DNA of 64,000 nucleotides from Silurus meridionalis. Taxonomy: Eukaryota > Chordata > Actinopteri > Siluriformes > Siluridae. A model generated the notes under the pieces. The model searched no databases. It had not been told where the DNA came from and saw only the letters and a program-made list of their open reading frames with translations. The stretch lies in NCBI RefSeq assembly GCF_014805685.1, contig NC_060892.1, forward strand, positions 21,594,400 through 21,658,399. The letters run 5' to 3'. The position numbers and the translations under genes are program-made. The stretch's first letter is position 1, and the number at the start of each line of letters is the position of its first letter. Of this stretch, positions 1 to 12,384 are shown one piece after another.

Positions 1-19
1 ACAAAATAGTAACACTAGT

Positions 20-554
20 ATCACAGTTTTTACATATTCACACGTTACAGTAACGCAGTTAATTTTGACAGTTACTAATACTGTAACGCATTACTTTTTA
101 AATAAATTAACTCTGTTACCGTTACCGTATGGTGCGTTGTCTGTTTTTAATTAATTAATTTTGGCTGAAGTGTAACCTACAGTCTAACCTGTTTACAGCA
201 GCGACGCATTGTAGGATTGGTGGATGAGAACCACTGTAAACACAAAGAAGACATGCTGTGGGCGTGTCTCTGTTTATTCAGATCTACATGGCAGTAATGG
301 CGAGTCAAAGCAAAAGCAAGCCGAGTTTCTCAAAGTGGAAATATGCTCATTATTTCACTTTAGTTGAGCATATAGACAAAAACCTTTTAGTCAAATTTAA
401 GCTGTGTCTTTCTGGTTCGAAGGTCATATCTACTGCGATAAACAGCAACTCCAATCTGTCGAAGCACCTCCAGAAACTCCATGCCTCGACGAAGCTAGAA
501 GCTAACCCGGTGTTATGTTGTACATTGTTGATAGTTTTCCTACTTAAGCTGTGA
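20..554 (+). pseudogene. hAT transposon 5' end with BED-type zinc-finger relic
   Basis: The ORF from 258 reads S.WKYAHYFTLVEHIDKN, then a single Cys, then STAINS.SNL.KHLQKLH. This matches the BED-type zinc finger at the N-terminus of fish hAT transposases. Residues about 27-85 hold the finger. The first zinc-ligand Cys of the usual C-x2-C is Phe here (VKFKLC), so the finger is broken. The ORF stops soon after, and no catalytic RNase-H-like core follows. Upstream, 30-130 has repeated GTTAC/GTAAC words typical of the termini of this family. It is a decayed N-terminal fragment. Confidence 0.6.
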
Positions 555-838
555 AAGGAACATGTTTAAGGGCTCAACACAACAGCTTTTATGATGCAGA
601 AACCACTTTAGTTTTTTTATTCTGAATATATTATTTAGCTTGTTTTGTTATTTATTTCAGAAATCCTTGAGATATATATTCAGTTTGTGCTCGTCTGACT
701 TAAATTGTGTTTAAAAATTACTTTGTGTTTAAGTCAGTTTTGTGTTTGTGTAACTGTAACTTGTTACTATTTCTTAGTAACTAGCACAACACTGGTACTC
801 ATTTTTGTTGTCAGCTATTTAGACAATAATGGCAGTAT

Positions 839-842
<4 letters not shown>

Positions 843-913
<71 letters not shown>
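843..913. repeat. (TA)n microsatellite with a short (CA)n tail
   Basis: About 31 uninterrupted TA units followed by a few CA units. The long YIYIYI peptide encoded across it is an artefact of the repeat. Confidence 0.97.
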
Positions 914-1017
914 GTATATAAAGTTTCATTTCTATAGTATTGTCCCTTTAGAGGATTATGCTAAAATGGTTACTGAAATGGAAGTGGTGTACTCACTTTT
1001 GTGAGATACTGTATGAT
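914..1017 (+). mobile_element. Tc1/mariner 3'-terminal fragment
   Basis: The stretch ends in GTGTACTCACTTTTGTGAG followed by ATACTGTA, a terminal sequence I recognise from fish Tc1-like elements. It abuts the (TA)n array on its left. No transposase remains. Confidence 0.5.
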
Positions 1018-2436
1018 ATGAGTAAAACATATATTTAGGGCTGTTCCAAATTTGGGTACCCCTCATTTAGATGAACCATCTTCATGAAAATGTATGTAAC
1101 TCTAGCAAACTGCCATGCAGCTAAAAATGCTAAAACTGATCATGATGTTCAGTGAAGAAAACCCCATGGAAACTCATTACAAAGAAAAACAGGAAAAGCA
1201 CACTTGACCCTTCTCACGGCACCAAACCACAGCGAGTTGAACTTAGTCAGGGACTAAAGCTAGAACCCTGTTAAGGTTGTTTGTAGAGCATGAAAAGAAA
1301 ACACACAAGACAAAATTACAATGAAGGTTCAAATTGAAGTGCATGGTAAAGTTTGGTCTTTAGCAAGCCAGACGGATTCTTTGAGGGCTTTTGGGTCCTA
1401 ATGAGCCATACTGGAAGATAAGAGGAAGGTATAAGATATGGGAGGCCAGAAAAGAAAACAAGGAATTCGGTGTGGTGAAAGAGAACCTTGGGAATTCCAG
1501 TTTAGTTGTAATGGTCAGATGATTCAGTGGTAAACCTGTCCCAGGATGTTTAAAGACACTGAGTGATGTGAGGGTAATAGATGCTTGTCCAGACCAAAAA
1601 TGTGTTCAGACAGTGTGGCCTAAGCATTTGTCATCTTGGTCTTGCAGTGGTACAGATAATACTGATTACATTCTTATTATTTTATTGTGAAGCAGTCAGC
1701 ATGTAGTGATTGTGTTTTCCATTGCTGCATTAGTGTCAGCACCTGCTTTGTGTTACCCTGCATGCTCACAAATGTTCACCTTTAACCAATTCAACAACGA
1801 AGCCATCATGAATAATGCCGTGATTCAGTGCGGCGCAGAGAGCCGAGCTCTATTATTCACTTGTCAGACTCGCTCTTCCTTTCTTCCCGTTTCTGCTTCC
1901 TCTCTTCTCTTAATGTCAACAGATTGTTGGATGTCACAGCCTCGGAAAACTGTTTTCTGCTTTAGCTGTCATCTACTGTGACCTGATTTTCACCCCTCTC
2001 TTCCCCACAACATAATCTTTTCCCCTATTCAGAAGGAAAATGGCAAACTGTGTGTGGGTGTGTGTGTGTACACACATGCTTTTATTTATTTCTTTATTTT
2101 TTAGGCTGTCTATTATTAAATAAGGCTGTACAAAGAAAGGAAGGTCACTGTGCAATCCATACTCAATAAAGTGGGTGTGTTTGTGATGAGCCACTCACAG
2201 AGACACCATTATATTTATACACTGGCCATGAGGGTTATAAAAAACATCATCTGAATACTGCAAAACATTCGACGTATCACTTTTTTTCTGTGTGTCTGTT
2301 TGCCCATTGCTGTGCAGCATTGTGTTGAAATTCCCTAAATCACATATGTGGAGCGTTTATTTGTTAGGGTTAGCCCTAAACACCAAGCGATTAGAAGTAG
2401 GTGGTGGACAGTAACGAAGTAAATTTGTGGAGATTT
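1018..2436. other. No gene recognised
   Basis: AT-rich single-copy-looking DNA with short ORFs of no family. It has a short TG run near 2051-2070. The words at 2340-2395 (ATGTGGAG then AGGGTTA then ACCAAGC) recur loosely at 3189-3240, so the two may be pieces of one degraded repeat. Confidence 0.5.
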
Positions 2437-2690
2437 TCAAGAGTCAAGTCAAGAGGCTTTTATTGTCATTTCTACTATACACAGTGGTACACAGTACACA
2501 GTAAAAATAAGACAACGTTTCTCCAGAACCCTGGTGCTACACTAAACTACAAACAACAAAACAACATTAAGCTAAAACACAAGTTACATAAAGTGCATCG
2601 AGTGCAACCTGGTGCAAACCGAGCAGACAGACAGTGCAGACAGACGACACAAGACAAGACACAAAACCCTATATAGCGCCGACCAGTAAA
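2437..2690 (-). mobile_element. 3' end of a LINE with (CTTGA)n tail, copy 1
   Basis: It begins with TCAAGTCAAG AGGCTTTTAT and TGTCATTTC, then GGTACACAGTACACAGTAAA and CCCTGGTGCTACA. The same block opens copies at 5147 and 17072. The pentamer repeat at the left edge reads as the 3' tail of an element on the minus strand. The third copy continues into longer LINE-derived sequence. Confidence 0.65.
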
Positions 2691-2979
2691 CCTACTGTAT
2701 ACTAGATTATACAGTACTGTACAAGAAAACTGTAAAAACTATACAAAAATTTCACTTTCTTTTACTTTTAACTTTTCAACTTTAACATTTCAAAGTCAAA
2801 TCTCTTGACCCGACTCGAACTTGCCACAACACCCATGGTCTTATTTGCATGATTTTATGTTAAGTAGTTGAAAAGAAGGTTTCATCAGATATCAGATATA
2901 TTCAGATATCAATTAGTGTTTGACTCATTAATATCATTCTATTAATAGATTGGCATGCTAAGAGTCTTTTCACATAAAC

Positions 2980-3290
2980 TGAGTTGATTAAAAAGAGTCT
3001 TTGACAAAAATTATAATAGGAACATTATAGCCATAATAAACCATATAACATTGGATACCTAAGTACATTTGAAGGCAAATGCTTTTGTACTTATACTCAA
3101 ATTAAAGTTTAAAGAGAGCACTTTTACTTTTACTGAAGTAAGATTTTACCGTACAGTGCAGCAGTGTGCTAAAATCTCCTCAATCACACTATGTGGAGTA
3201 TTTAGTGTTTTTAGGGTTACATTCTTAACCCCAAGCAAACAGTTGTATACCATCTCAATTTGCATAAAAGCATCTGCCAAATGATTTCAA
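2980..3290 (-). mobile_element. hAT-like nonautonomous element fragment
   Basis: The text from the AGCCATAATAAACCAT motif through TACCTAAGTACATTTGAAGG and GCACTTTTACTTTTACTGAA resembles, in reverse, the element at 62700-62890. It is the family of ACTTAAGTA-rich hAT-type MITEs. No termini are clear. Confidence 0.4.
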
Positions 3291-3759
3291 TGTAAAATAA
3301 AAATTGATGGTAAGGACAGTTTCTTGAAAGAAAAGTACCTTGGGCAACTGTGTGCCTTTCTACACCATATAAGCAACACCACTGCCACCCACAACCCTCC
3401 TAATGTCCTTTCCAAGACCATATTATATAGCACGAGTGCAAGTCATTAAAGTTACACAGTCACAGCACAGTTACAGGGGTTGTAACTTCAACTCCACAAA
3501 GCTCTTTTTTTATTTTCTGCCCGCTAAAGATGTCCTATTTCTATTACTGACTTTACCTTAGGGAAGGCCAGATGGATCTTCATTTGTTAACTACAAAACA
3601 AAAGGTGTGTTCATTGTTGTGTTTAAAACAGGTGTGTTTACAGTTTCCGAAACATGTGAAGAAACAATTAAAGCCAATTAAACATAAAAATCGCTTTTGG
3701 ATTCCATGAGGGTGTATCTGGCTTCAAGGAAAGTGTTTGGCAGGCAGCTGTGGTATGTT

Positions 3760-3763
<4 letters not shown>
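3291..3763. other. No gene recognised
   Basis: Unremarkable AT-rich sequence between repeats, without a supported ORF. Confidence 0.5.
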
Positions 3764-3831
<68 letters not shown>

Positions 3832-4017
3832 GTGCATCAATGATGTGTTGACACTAGGGGGTGGGTTTGTGCCAACTTAGGAAAAAAAAGACCGGGGTAA
3901 ATGTAGGTGTCAGAACATTGCATTAATTAGCTGGATTAATAAAGTCAAGCATAGGAAAACAAACATGGTTTGTGTGTGTGTGTGTGTGTGTGTATGTTGT
4001 GCATCACTGATGTATAT
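3764..4017. repeat. Paired (GT)n arrays with duplicated flank
   Basis: (GT)n occupies about 3764-3830 and (TG)n about 3969-3993. Each is followed by TGTTGTGCATCA then a near-copy of TGATGT (3829-3849 and 3995-4013), so a short segment including the array edge has been duplicated. Confidence 0.85.
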
Positions 4018-4075
4018 ATTCTGAAATGAGAAAAATCTCCTTTAGTCATGTGACTCAGCTTTCCAATAGTGTCAA

Positions 4076-4078
<3 letters not shown>

Positions 4079-4143
<65 letters not shown>

Positions 4144-4145
4144 TG

Positions 4146-4177
<32 letters not shown>

Positions 4178-4196
4178 TGCGTGGGTGCGTGTGTGT
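4079..4196. repeat. Compound microsatellite (TA)n (GT)n (GTGC)n
   Basis: About 31 TA units (4079-4140), then GT units, then five or six GTGC/GCGT units. One compound array. Confidence 0.95.
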
Positions 4197-5146
4197 AATT
4201 TGTAATTTACAGCAGTAGCTGGAGAAGGCACTTGTTAGCTAACATAACATTTAAGTTCTTCAAAAACCCTGTGTTTTTGGATATATAGTTGTGTTTTGAA
4301 GAAATCTCATAGAAATTTCAGACGTCCTGTAGTCATTAAACAAACTTTTTGTTTCGTGTCCTTGTCTCAACAGGACTCTTCTCACATGCATGCAGCCTGG
4401 CTTCAGTAACATCCGCAACATCTTTTCCTAAAAAATATAATGAACTGAAAAGAACGTGGCCCAGGTGTTCAGAAGTTTCCTGAGGAGTGAAAGAGTAATT
4501 TGTCTTTCCGCAGCAGGTCCTCTTTTGCTTTCCTCTGCCGTCTGTTCTTCATTTCTGCTGACCACCCAGAGTGACTCGCTTATTGTGTAGCATTCACTAT
4601 AGCCGTTCTGTCGGTTTGCCAGCGCAGCGGAAAAAAATTGCGAATGTGCTCTCTTTGCATTTTATATTGTACACGGCGTATAATGGGGGACAGGAGTGTG
4701 CAAGTCAAAAGTGAGACCCAATACCCAGGATTTTGAATCGAATTGCATACATTAAAGATACATATGAAGCAGCTACCAATTCCATGCGATACGATTAATC
4801 ACTATTGCGATGCAGTGTGATCCGATTCTGATTTGATTTAACACAATGCAATTCAATGCAATATGATGCAATGAAAAAAAAAACGGTTTTATGCAATTCA
4901 ATATGGTACAGATGGTTCACTTTTATTTCTTTTCTTCAGACATAAATTTATTTATGTGCCTTCTGACTTCTAACACATGGCCCAAACAGGACAATCTTTT
5001 CCTGTTCTGTCTCCAGAAAGATGCGGCTCTACCTCTGTCATGTTAATCTGTATTCTATATGACTCTCACGACACGCCTCGGCCTCTGTAGTGCTGTGACA
5101 CATCATATTTACGTAGCAGCAGTGGTGCTGAGAGAATCAATCTACA
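4197..5146. other. No gene recognised; degenerate GATGCAAT-rich patch
   Basis: No supported gene. Between about 4735 and 4920 short words such as GATACGAT, GATGCA and GCAATTCAAT recur irregularly, the pattern of a degraded dispersed repeat. Confidence 0.4.
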
Positions 5147-5226
5147 TATCAAGTCAAGTCAAGTCAAGAGGCTTTTATTGTCATTTCTACTATACACAGT
5201 GGTACACAGTACACAGTAAAAAAAAA
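5147..5226 (-). mobile_element. 3' end of a LINE with (CTTGA)n tail, copy 2
   Basis: Nearly identical over about 75 bp to the start of the copy at 2437: TCAAG pentamers, AGGCTTTTATTGTCATTTC, then the ACACAGTGGTACACAGTACA block. It then breaks off in an A-rich run. A strongly 5'-truncated copy. Confidence 0.65.
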
Positions 5227-5706
5227 AACAGAAAAACAAACAAAAAAAAATATCATATCAAATATTGGTCACTTTCTAAATAATAAAAGTATAGCGCATC
5301 TACTAATAATTATATAATATTTTAACAATATGCAAATAGGTTAAAATGCTAACTTGTATCTAATGCACACTTTTTTTTACATAAATGCATCACATCTTTA
5401 ACTTTTATGCCAATGCACTGATGTGAATCCGTGAATCTTACCATCCTTATCGTGCATTGGCTGGCTTTCAGTTTATTTGGTGTTCCTCTATTAAACTGGA
5501 GCAAAGTACCTTTGTGTGCGCAATGAAAAAGTTCCAGTCTTAAATCATTAGCACACACAAAGCCTTCAAATTTCACTAAAGTTTTAGATTAAATGTGAAA
5601 AAACTTATTTTGAATTGGGATTGGGTTCGGATGTGAGGGGTTTCTTCCAGGATATCAATACACATTCACATCTTATGCAATCACAAGTAATCTACAGATT
5701 TTGCAC

Positions 5707-5739
<33 letters not shown>

Positions 5740-6690
5740 TGCTGCTGAATAACAGAAGCTGCCCAGTGCAGAAAATACTACAGCTCCTGAGATCTGATTG
5801 CCTTTTTTAAAAATTGCATTCTAAATAATTTACTGAACTGGCGAGGAAAATCGGACACTACCTGAGAAGAGTCTGTTCACCAGCTCCTATAATTTAACAT
5901 GTAAGTTCGGATCACGTTCAATACTAAAGTTATAGATGAGATAATTTGCTGAATAACGCATAAATAAGAGTTTCCTGGATGAAAGTATTTGTTGCCCTAA
6001 AACCTGTGTATACTGTGCTGGAATAATCTGATTTAAATGTATTTTATGTTAGTGTCTAATTTTCAAGATATCAAAATATTGTTTGATTGTAATTCTTTCA
6101 TGTATTGTGGCAGTAATTTTCCTGTTCATTTTGTTAATGGCTTAGAGCACCATCCAGTGGCAAATTAGATGTTACATCAAACCACTTTTTTCTGGTGTTC
6201 AAAGGAAACAGGAAGTAGTGATCGCTCAAAGCAGAGCATTAGAGATGGATCTCTTTATTCGCCATCACTTTTTGTAATCTTTATCCTTGCAACATTATCT
6301 CTTGAAAGGGTTAATTTGATTTGCTTTAATGTGTGTTATACCTGCATATAAATGTAAAGTGTTACGGTTGAAGTGAATTACTAATCATTCTGTATTTACA
6401 TAGGAAAATGTCATGTTTGTTTCCAAGCATCACAAAACATTATATTAATGTCAATGTTGTTATAAATCTGTTGGGAATTTAGATTTTTGTTTTGTTGTTA
6501 ATATAATGTTTAATTCATTTGTAGTTTCACTTCATACCCAAGGCCATTAAAACCTGTGAGCAAAGGGAATTCTTGCCTTTAGAGTTTTGTGAGGGAAGGG
6601 AGTTTATCTGTTTGTCAAAACAAAAAAAAAATTGAATTAAGGACTGTACGTATACTATTCAGCATTGATGAAGCCTTTCCAAATGTCCAA
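5227..6690. other. No gene recognised
   Basis: Low-GC DNA. It contains a short (TA)n plus T-run near 5708-5740. Short ORFs at 5349-5576 and 6169-6351 match no family I know. Confidence 0.5.
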
Positions 6691-6694
6691 GCTG

Positions 6695-6898
6695 CCATAC
6701 CACAGCCACTACAGCTTTTAGAACTAAGCACTGATAACAAGCTAGGTAGTCCCTCTCTTGTTTAGTCCAGAGGACATGGTGTCCATGCATTATATGTTAC
6801 AGTAACTCTTTTGTGTGATCTGAAACAGGCTAGACTTCACTCTTATTTAAAATCAGTGGTTGGCTTACCTTAGACCACTTTTAGTAGGTAAGCAATTG
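6695..6898 (-). mobile_element. Dispersed DNA-element fragment, paired with 10900-11060
   Basis: CTCTTTTGTGTGATC, then TAG.CTTCACTCTT, then TTAG/TTGGACCAC.TTT.TTAGGTA occur here and at about 10927-11046. The words resemble the interior of the Tc1/mariner-like family whose better copy is at 21905-22420. Decayed and without termini. Confidence 0.4.
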
Positions 6899-6931
6899 TA
6901 ATATTACTATTACTATTACTATTGGAATTTA

Positions 6932-7850
6932 TAGGGGCGTGGCCAAGCGCCAGTTTGTGAATGGAGGGTGAGGCTGGGGAGACAAGCGGTAAGAGTCCCA
7001 CACTTGTCGGGAATGTGTCTAATCAGTGTTCTCTTTTGCAATTAGCAGATAAGAGGAGTGATAGAAGGACTCGTTATGGAGTTGGGGGTGATAGTCTGGA
7101 TCACAGAGGGAGGATATCCCTACTACATACAAGTGGAGAGAGGAATTTCCAAGCGAGTCCAGCCAGACATTAAGCTCTCCTACCCAAACTTGCAGTCGTA
7201 AACTGTACCGAGTGATGCAGGACACTCAAACCAGTAAAGATATGACCCAGTTGTTGGTCCTGAAAAAGATTCTGTTTCAGGCGGCTCACCATAATCTGAT
7301 GGCCGGTCACTTGGGGAAGAAGAAAACCTTAGACCTTAAAGGCCGGTTTTATTATGCGGGCATTTGCGGCGATGTGTGTAGATGGTGTGCGGGATGTTGC
7401 GAATGTCAGCTGAAAAAGTTAGTTTTGGTGGACTACACAATGATATACCCAGAATCAGTGCCTCTTCACAACATCTCAGTAAGTAGTGTTGGGGAGGCAC
7501 ATTACCTTTTTTTTTCCTGAGTCGGAAATTATTAAGGTACGGCTTTCATGTCTTGTACACTACAAGAACTTTATGGATTATTACGGATTAAATCAATCCG
7601 TACTAGCATCGGTCACCCTCACACCAACGGCTTAGTGAGAAAATATGATTCGGAAGTTCATGCACAGAGATGAACAGAACTGGGATAAATAGCTTGAACC
7701 CCTATTATTTGCAGTACAAGAAGACCTCAAAGACTCCACAGGGTTTTTCCTCTTTTAAGTTATTATACAGCCGCAAGCTGTGCGGAGTGCTTCCGCGAAA
7801 ATAGGGATAGACAGATAGGGCCGATGCGCTCCAGGTGTACCACCTTAACC
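6932..7850 (+). pseudogene. Ty3/Gypsy integrase relic
   Basis: The ORF at 7212-7520 carries the H2C2 zinc-binding head of a Gypsy integrase: QAAHHNLMAGHLG..KTL, then RFYYAGICGDV, then WCAGCCECQL. This is H-x3-H with a C-x2-C following. After that come VLVDYTMIYPE.VPL and, in shifting frames, words for the DDE core (QELYGLL.IKSIRTSIGHPHTNGL) up to about 7790. At least two frameshifts and several stops break it. The text at 6932-7030 (GGGGCGTGGCC, GAATGTGTCTAATCAGTGTT) may be leader or LTR sequence. No protease or RT is nearby. Confidence 0.65.
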
Positions 7851-7884
7851 TCCTGAAACCATGGAGGATGCGGTGTCTCCAAAA

Positions 7885-7996
7885 CGACCTACATCCGCTG
7901 TCCCTCTAATAAACTCATTTCCAATCATGTCCATCGTCTTCACTCCCAACAAAAACCTCAACATCTTCAGCTCTGCTACCTCCAGCTCCAACATTC
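7885..7996 (-). mobile_element. RTE LINE fragment
   Basis: About 110 bp nearly identical to 34505-34603, the 3' third of the RTE ORF on the minus strand (TCTAATAAACTCATTTC..AT and CATCTTCAGCTCTGCTACCT). It is joined directly to a Tc1 copy at 7998. Confidence 0.8.
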
Positions 7997-7997
7997 C

Positions 7998-8543
7998 ATC
8001 GGGCCACTATGCCATAAAGCCCCGACTGGTGGAGGGCTGCAGTGATGGTTGACTTTCTACAACTTTCTCCGGACGGCCAGCTCTAGGAAGGGTTCTGGTT
8101 GTCTCAAACGTTTTCCATTTAAGGATTATGGAGGCCACTGTGCTCTTAGGAACTTTAAGTGCAGCAGAAATTTTTTTGTAGCATTGGCCAGATCTGTGCC
8201 TTGCCACAATACTGTCTCTGAGCTCTTCAGGCAGTTCCTTTGACCTCATGATTCTCATTTGCTCTGACATGCATTGTGATCTGTAAGGTCTTATATAGAC
8301 AGGTGTCCAATCAGTATAATCAAACACAGCTGGACTCAAATGAAGGTGTAGAACCATCTCTAGGATGATCAGAAGAAATGGATAGCACCTGAGTTAAATA
8401 TATGAGTGTCACAGCAAAGGGTCTGAATACTTAGGACCAGGTGATATTTCAGTTTTTCAGTTTTTCTTTTTTTTTTCTTTTTTTAATAAATTTCTTTTTT
8501 AATAAATTTCTAATATTAATTTTTTATAAATATAAATATATAA

Positions 8544-8551
<8 letters not shown>
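7998..8551 (-). pseudogene. Tc1-like transposase N-terminal fragment with terminal sequence
   Basis: The minus-strand ORF 8357-8007 reads RSKELPEELRDSIVARH, then GQCYKKISAALKVPKSTVA, then TTRTLPRAGRPEK. This is the paired-type helix-turn-helix DNA-binding head of fish Tc1 transposases with its GRPR-like linker. The DDE catalytic half is missing. Upstream (8340-8551) is the noncoding end (AATACTTAGGACC, T-rich run). The coding part ends abruptly at 7998, at an RTE fragment. The first 122 bp are repeated inverted at 8614-8735. Confidence 0.75.

Positions 8552-8612
<61 letters not shown>
8552..8612. repeat. (TA)n between inverted Tc1 copies
   Basis: About 30 TA units forming the spacer centre of the 8217-8735 inverted repeat. 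Confidence 0.95.
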
Positions 8613-8613
<1 letters not shown>

Positions 8614-8735
8614 TGAGTCCAGCTGTGTTTGATTATACTGATTGGACACCTGTCTATATAAGACCTTACAGATCACAATGCATGTCAGAGCAAATGAGAA
8701 TCATGAGGTCAAAGGAACTGCCTGAAGAGCTCAGA
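8614..8735 (+). mobile_element. Inverted second copy of the Tc1 head
   Basis: Reading base by base, this equals the reverse complement of 8217-8338 over 122 bp with no mismatch. It begins TGAGTCCAGCTGTGTTTGAT and ends GCCTGAAGAGCTCAGA. It includes the first codons of the transposase (MRSKELPEEL) on the plus strand, then stops. Confidence 0.85.
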
Positions 8736-10267
8736 ACAACAAGTAGAAGGTTATAGGGTTATGGCATTAAAAAATGTGCAAGCTAAATAAACTGTGAAAA
8801 TGTGAAATATTGTGGCAGGATGTACAGTAAGGTATATATAGATACACATAAATAAAAGAGCGCAGATGTATTAGTACTGAAGCCTTACTGGTTCAACGGG
8901 AGTGATCAGATGGGGTAATCTGACCCAATGAGTAACACGGGACAAACCGCTTTTAAGTCATGCCGTGGCACTCTTTTAGATGTGGATACCTCTCCTTTAG
9001 AGTCTTTACAGAGTGTGTGCTTGAAGGCACACAGTAAAGGCACCTTTGATGTGGTACTGTTTAGTTTAGCTTTTTAGTAGCTTCAAACAAAGAGATGATA
9101 TGTAATATTGTAGCTTCTGCACTAATGCTAAGAAGTTGCAACTTACTTTCACATTCACCAACAACACTTTATCTAATCGGCACTGAAACACACTTATTAT
9201 TCCACTGTGGCTTTGTCACCCTTCTCTGTGTCCAGATCCATTCAACTATAGTCTCTGTGAGGGTGGGGAAGACCACATGGTGAAATTTTCTGGATGCTGA
9301 AATGAGTGTTTTAATTGAGAGTTGAAAGTGAAGGAACCGGTAGCATTTTTTACATTGGTGATAGTGCTGATGCAACTATTGCACTTTTGGTCCATAGGTA
9401 TATCTCCTTAAGCAGAATGCATGCTAATTATAATGCAGATGGAGGAGACACCACTGCAGAGATTGTCCTGGTTTTTAGGACATTGTGGGTCTCACAGGAT
9501 CGCTCTCTCAGCGCCTGAGTATTGATTAATGCATGTTTTTTGTACACACATCGTTTGTCTTATCCCTTCAATGTCACCTTGGCACTGAAGGGTCACAGCA
9601 GGATATTCACCATATGTGAATTGCTCCAGACCACTATTTTAGCTTTTACAGTGGTAGCTGTATTCCAGTAATTATGAAAATGGAACCTCAAAATGTTTCC
9701 CTTTTAGGCTAATTAATGATTTCGAACACATAGCAATTTCAGCTTAATGGTTTTTTTTTTTTGGCATAACCTTTTTCATGGCTAAAAAATGGCAGACCTA
9801 GTTGACTAAAGAATGCTTGATTGTGGAAGGTTCCATGGCAATCAGTACATAAATTTAATAAAAAGGTTCTTCATTTCAAAATCTTTTGTAATTCACACTT
9901 TGCAAACACACACAGAGCAAATATCTCCATATAAGGTGAAAAATCACCTGCCAAATGTATTATGATCTCAAATGACATACGAGTATTGTTAAGGTATAGA
10001 GCTGCTATTTATAAATGCCCATATCAGCCCAAATCTTGAAGCATGCATATAATCTGCCTGATTTAAATTTTGTATTGCACAAAACTTGCAAAAAAAGGAT
10101 ATAGGATAGAAGTCACCTAAATATTTTTACATCATACCATACATACGCATACATTTAAAGGCAAAACAGAATTATTGGCAGACGATTCTATATCCACTCA
10201 AAATTTCAGTCCTAAGTTAAGAAAAAACATAATTGTTTTAAGAATACAATAGTACTCTGGACCTCCT
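8736..10267. other. No gene recognised
   Basis: No repeat family or gene seen. Short ORFs at 9095-9518 on both strands have no recognisable motif. Confidence 0.5.
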
Positions 10268-10575
10268 TTATCGTCTGACAAATATAGACATGTAAGGTGG
10301 AGTCTGGAACATGTCATTCCAATTGAAATTAATAAAAAAATTTAAATCTTGAAACAGATATTTAATGAGAGGCAGAGGAATGTTCTGGAATAAATATAAA
10401 AATCTTGGCATAATATTCAATTTCAGAATATTTATTTGACCAATTAAAGATATGGGTAAGGACGTCCATCTTTCTATAGAGCTACCAACATTCTCAATAA
10501 ATGAATTATATTTTACCTGTACAACTTTTTCAGGTTTTGGTACAATTTTTATGCCCAAGTATGTAAAACAGTCAA
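10268..10575 (-). pseudogene. L1/Tx1-type LINE reverse transcriptase C-terminal fragment
   Basis: The minus ORF 10558-10268 reads GIKI, then W..LP.SLIGQINILK.NI, then PRFLYLFQNIPLPL and F.NF.W. This is the conserved segment after the RT palm in L1-clade proteins (SLIGRI.IIKM.ILPK.LYLFQ..P). It is a 96-residue relic without YADD, endonuclease or tail. Confidence 0.75.
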
Positions 10576-10639
10576 CTGAAAAAGTTTACTTGGTCTGTCT
10601 GCAAAATGTTTAGTTACGTGTAAGTGTCTAACTAACATC

Positions 10640-11108
10640 TACCTGAATCGCAGGACCCAGAGTTTCCAGAGCAAATCATTGTCAAGAGCATCACACTGCC
10701 TCTGATGGCTTGCCTTTAAAATACATCCCAATGCCATCTCTTCAACAGGTATTCAACACACATTCCTGACCATCTATATGATACAAAGAAAGATATGATT
10801 CAACAGACCAGGCCACATTCTTTTACTCCTCCATGATCAAGTTCTGATTCTCAGTTGCTTATTGTTGGTGTCTGGTGTTCTGACACCTTTCTATCAGGAC
10901 CAACACATTTTCAGCATTATATTTTTCAGTAAATCTTTTGTGTGATCAGAGCAAACAGACTAGCCTTCACTCTTCTGAGAGCCCAGGGCACTCATTACCT
11001 CTTACCGGTTCACTGGTAGGCCTTCCTTGGACCACATTTGTTAGGTACTACCTGAATGGGAACTATTGTAAACACACCACCAGATCAACTGTTTGGGAGA
11101 TGCTCTGA
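10640..11108 (-). mobile_element. Tc1/mariner-like element relic
   Basis: CTTTTGTGTGATCAGA.CA, ACTAGCCTTCACTCTTCTGA and TTGGGAGATGCTCTGAC occur in the order known for a fish Tc1-type family, and part is repeated at 6695-6898. No open transposase frame remains. Confidence 0.4.
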
Positions 11109-12384
11109 CTTGTGACCCAGAAGAAAATACATATAATATGTTGACTGAGTTAGTCAGCCAGATTGTCAGTACAGAAGCTATTAAAAATTATTAAACAGTT
11201 TTATTGAAAAATGTTGCCTGATAGGATGCATATACAGCTGCCAGCACAGTCACAGTACATCAGAAGCAGATAAAATGTTCTTTTTTTTTTTTTTTTGACC
11301 CAGAAACCATGTACATGAAAGCATGACTGAATATGACCCAAAGCCCTGTTTCAATTTAAAGCCGATCGGGTAGAAAATTAAATCTCAGTCGTTTGCTTTA
11401 TTTATAACCTGAAGCGCACATTCTTCATTCAAACACTCAACATGTGTGAGAAATATAAAACATAACAGCTGAGACACCTGGATAATCTAGAAGCAATCAT
11501 GAAATGATTGTCACATGAATGTAAATGAAACAAGAGCTGTGATTATTTATTCAGGACACATCTATAAGTCATATCTCTGAAAGACTCAACAAAAATGTGG
11601 TGTTTGCTAAGAATTCTATGCATATTCTATTAAATATGAGAGATATACCAGCTTTCCAAAGCTCTACATCCACAGGAACCCCCAAATCTGTATTATTTTT
11701 CAAGAGAATAGCTACTTGTCATAGCAAACATTGAGCACTGTGCAATTATTAATCTCCACGTGTTTTAAATTAGAAACCAGCATCAACAATCACATTTAAG
11801 TGTTTCTCTGCTGTATATTATGTAACTGAAAGGCCACTGAGATGCACTGAAAGGTTATCTAGCTCCCTAGAAGAAATATTGTTGTTGGAAATCTTGTTGG
11901 GTCTGTATGATGGTGTGCTGATTACAGCATTGTAACAAACAAGGATATGCAAACAAAAGGATGTCTTTTTAAAAAATTTTATAAGGACAACATCATTTAG
12001 CATCAAAGTTTTCAAATATGACATAAATTACTAGGTTTTATCATCTGGTAACCATATTTCATAAGCTTAGCAGTGGAAGCATCTATTATGAGTATGAAGC
12101 CATGAGTAGCATATGTAATGAAGCTTGAAAATCAACATCATTATAATCATTAACCTTAACAATCCATAGCACAACCATGAGGAAGTAGTAGGACATTTAC
12201 TACTTTAACCAGCGCTGGTTGGTTAAATTGTGGTCGAAAAAAAAAACGCCTTTACTTAATGTGCTGATGGTGTGCACAAATAACAACACATTTTATAGAA
12301 GTAAAATATGTCAATAACCATTAGTTTAAATTTCCCTAGACAATTTATGTTTGCTACTGGAATCAATGCTATCCTCATTTGCTG
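11109..12384. other. No gene recognised
   Basis: AT-rich sequence, one T-run at 11279-11296. Nothing supported. Confidence 0.5.

Noticed and set aside
258..554. Host zinc-finger gene
   Set aside because: The BED finger is of the hAT type, lacks its first Cys and is cut off; an exapted exon is not supported.
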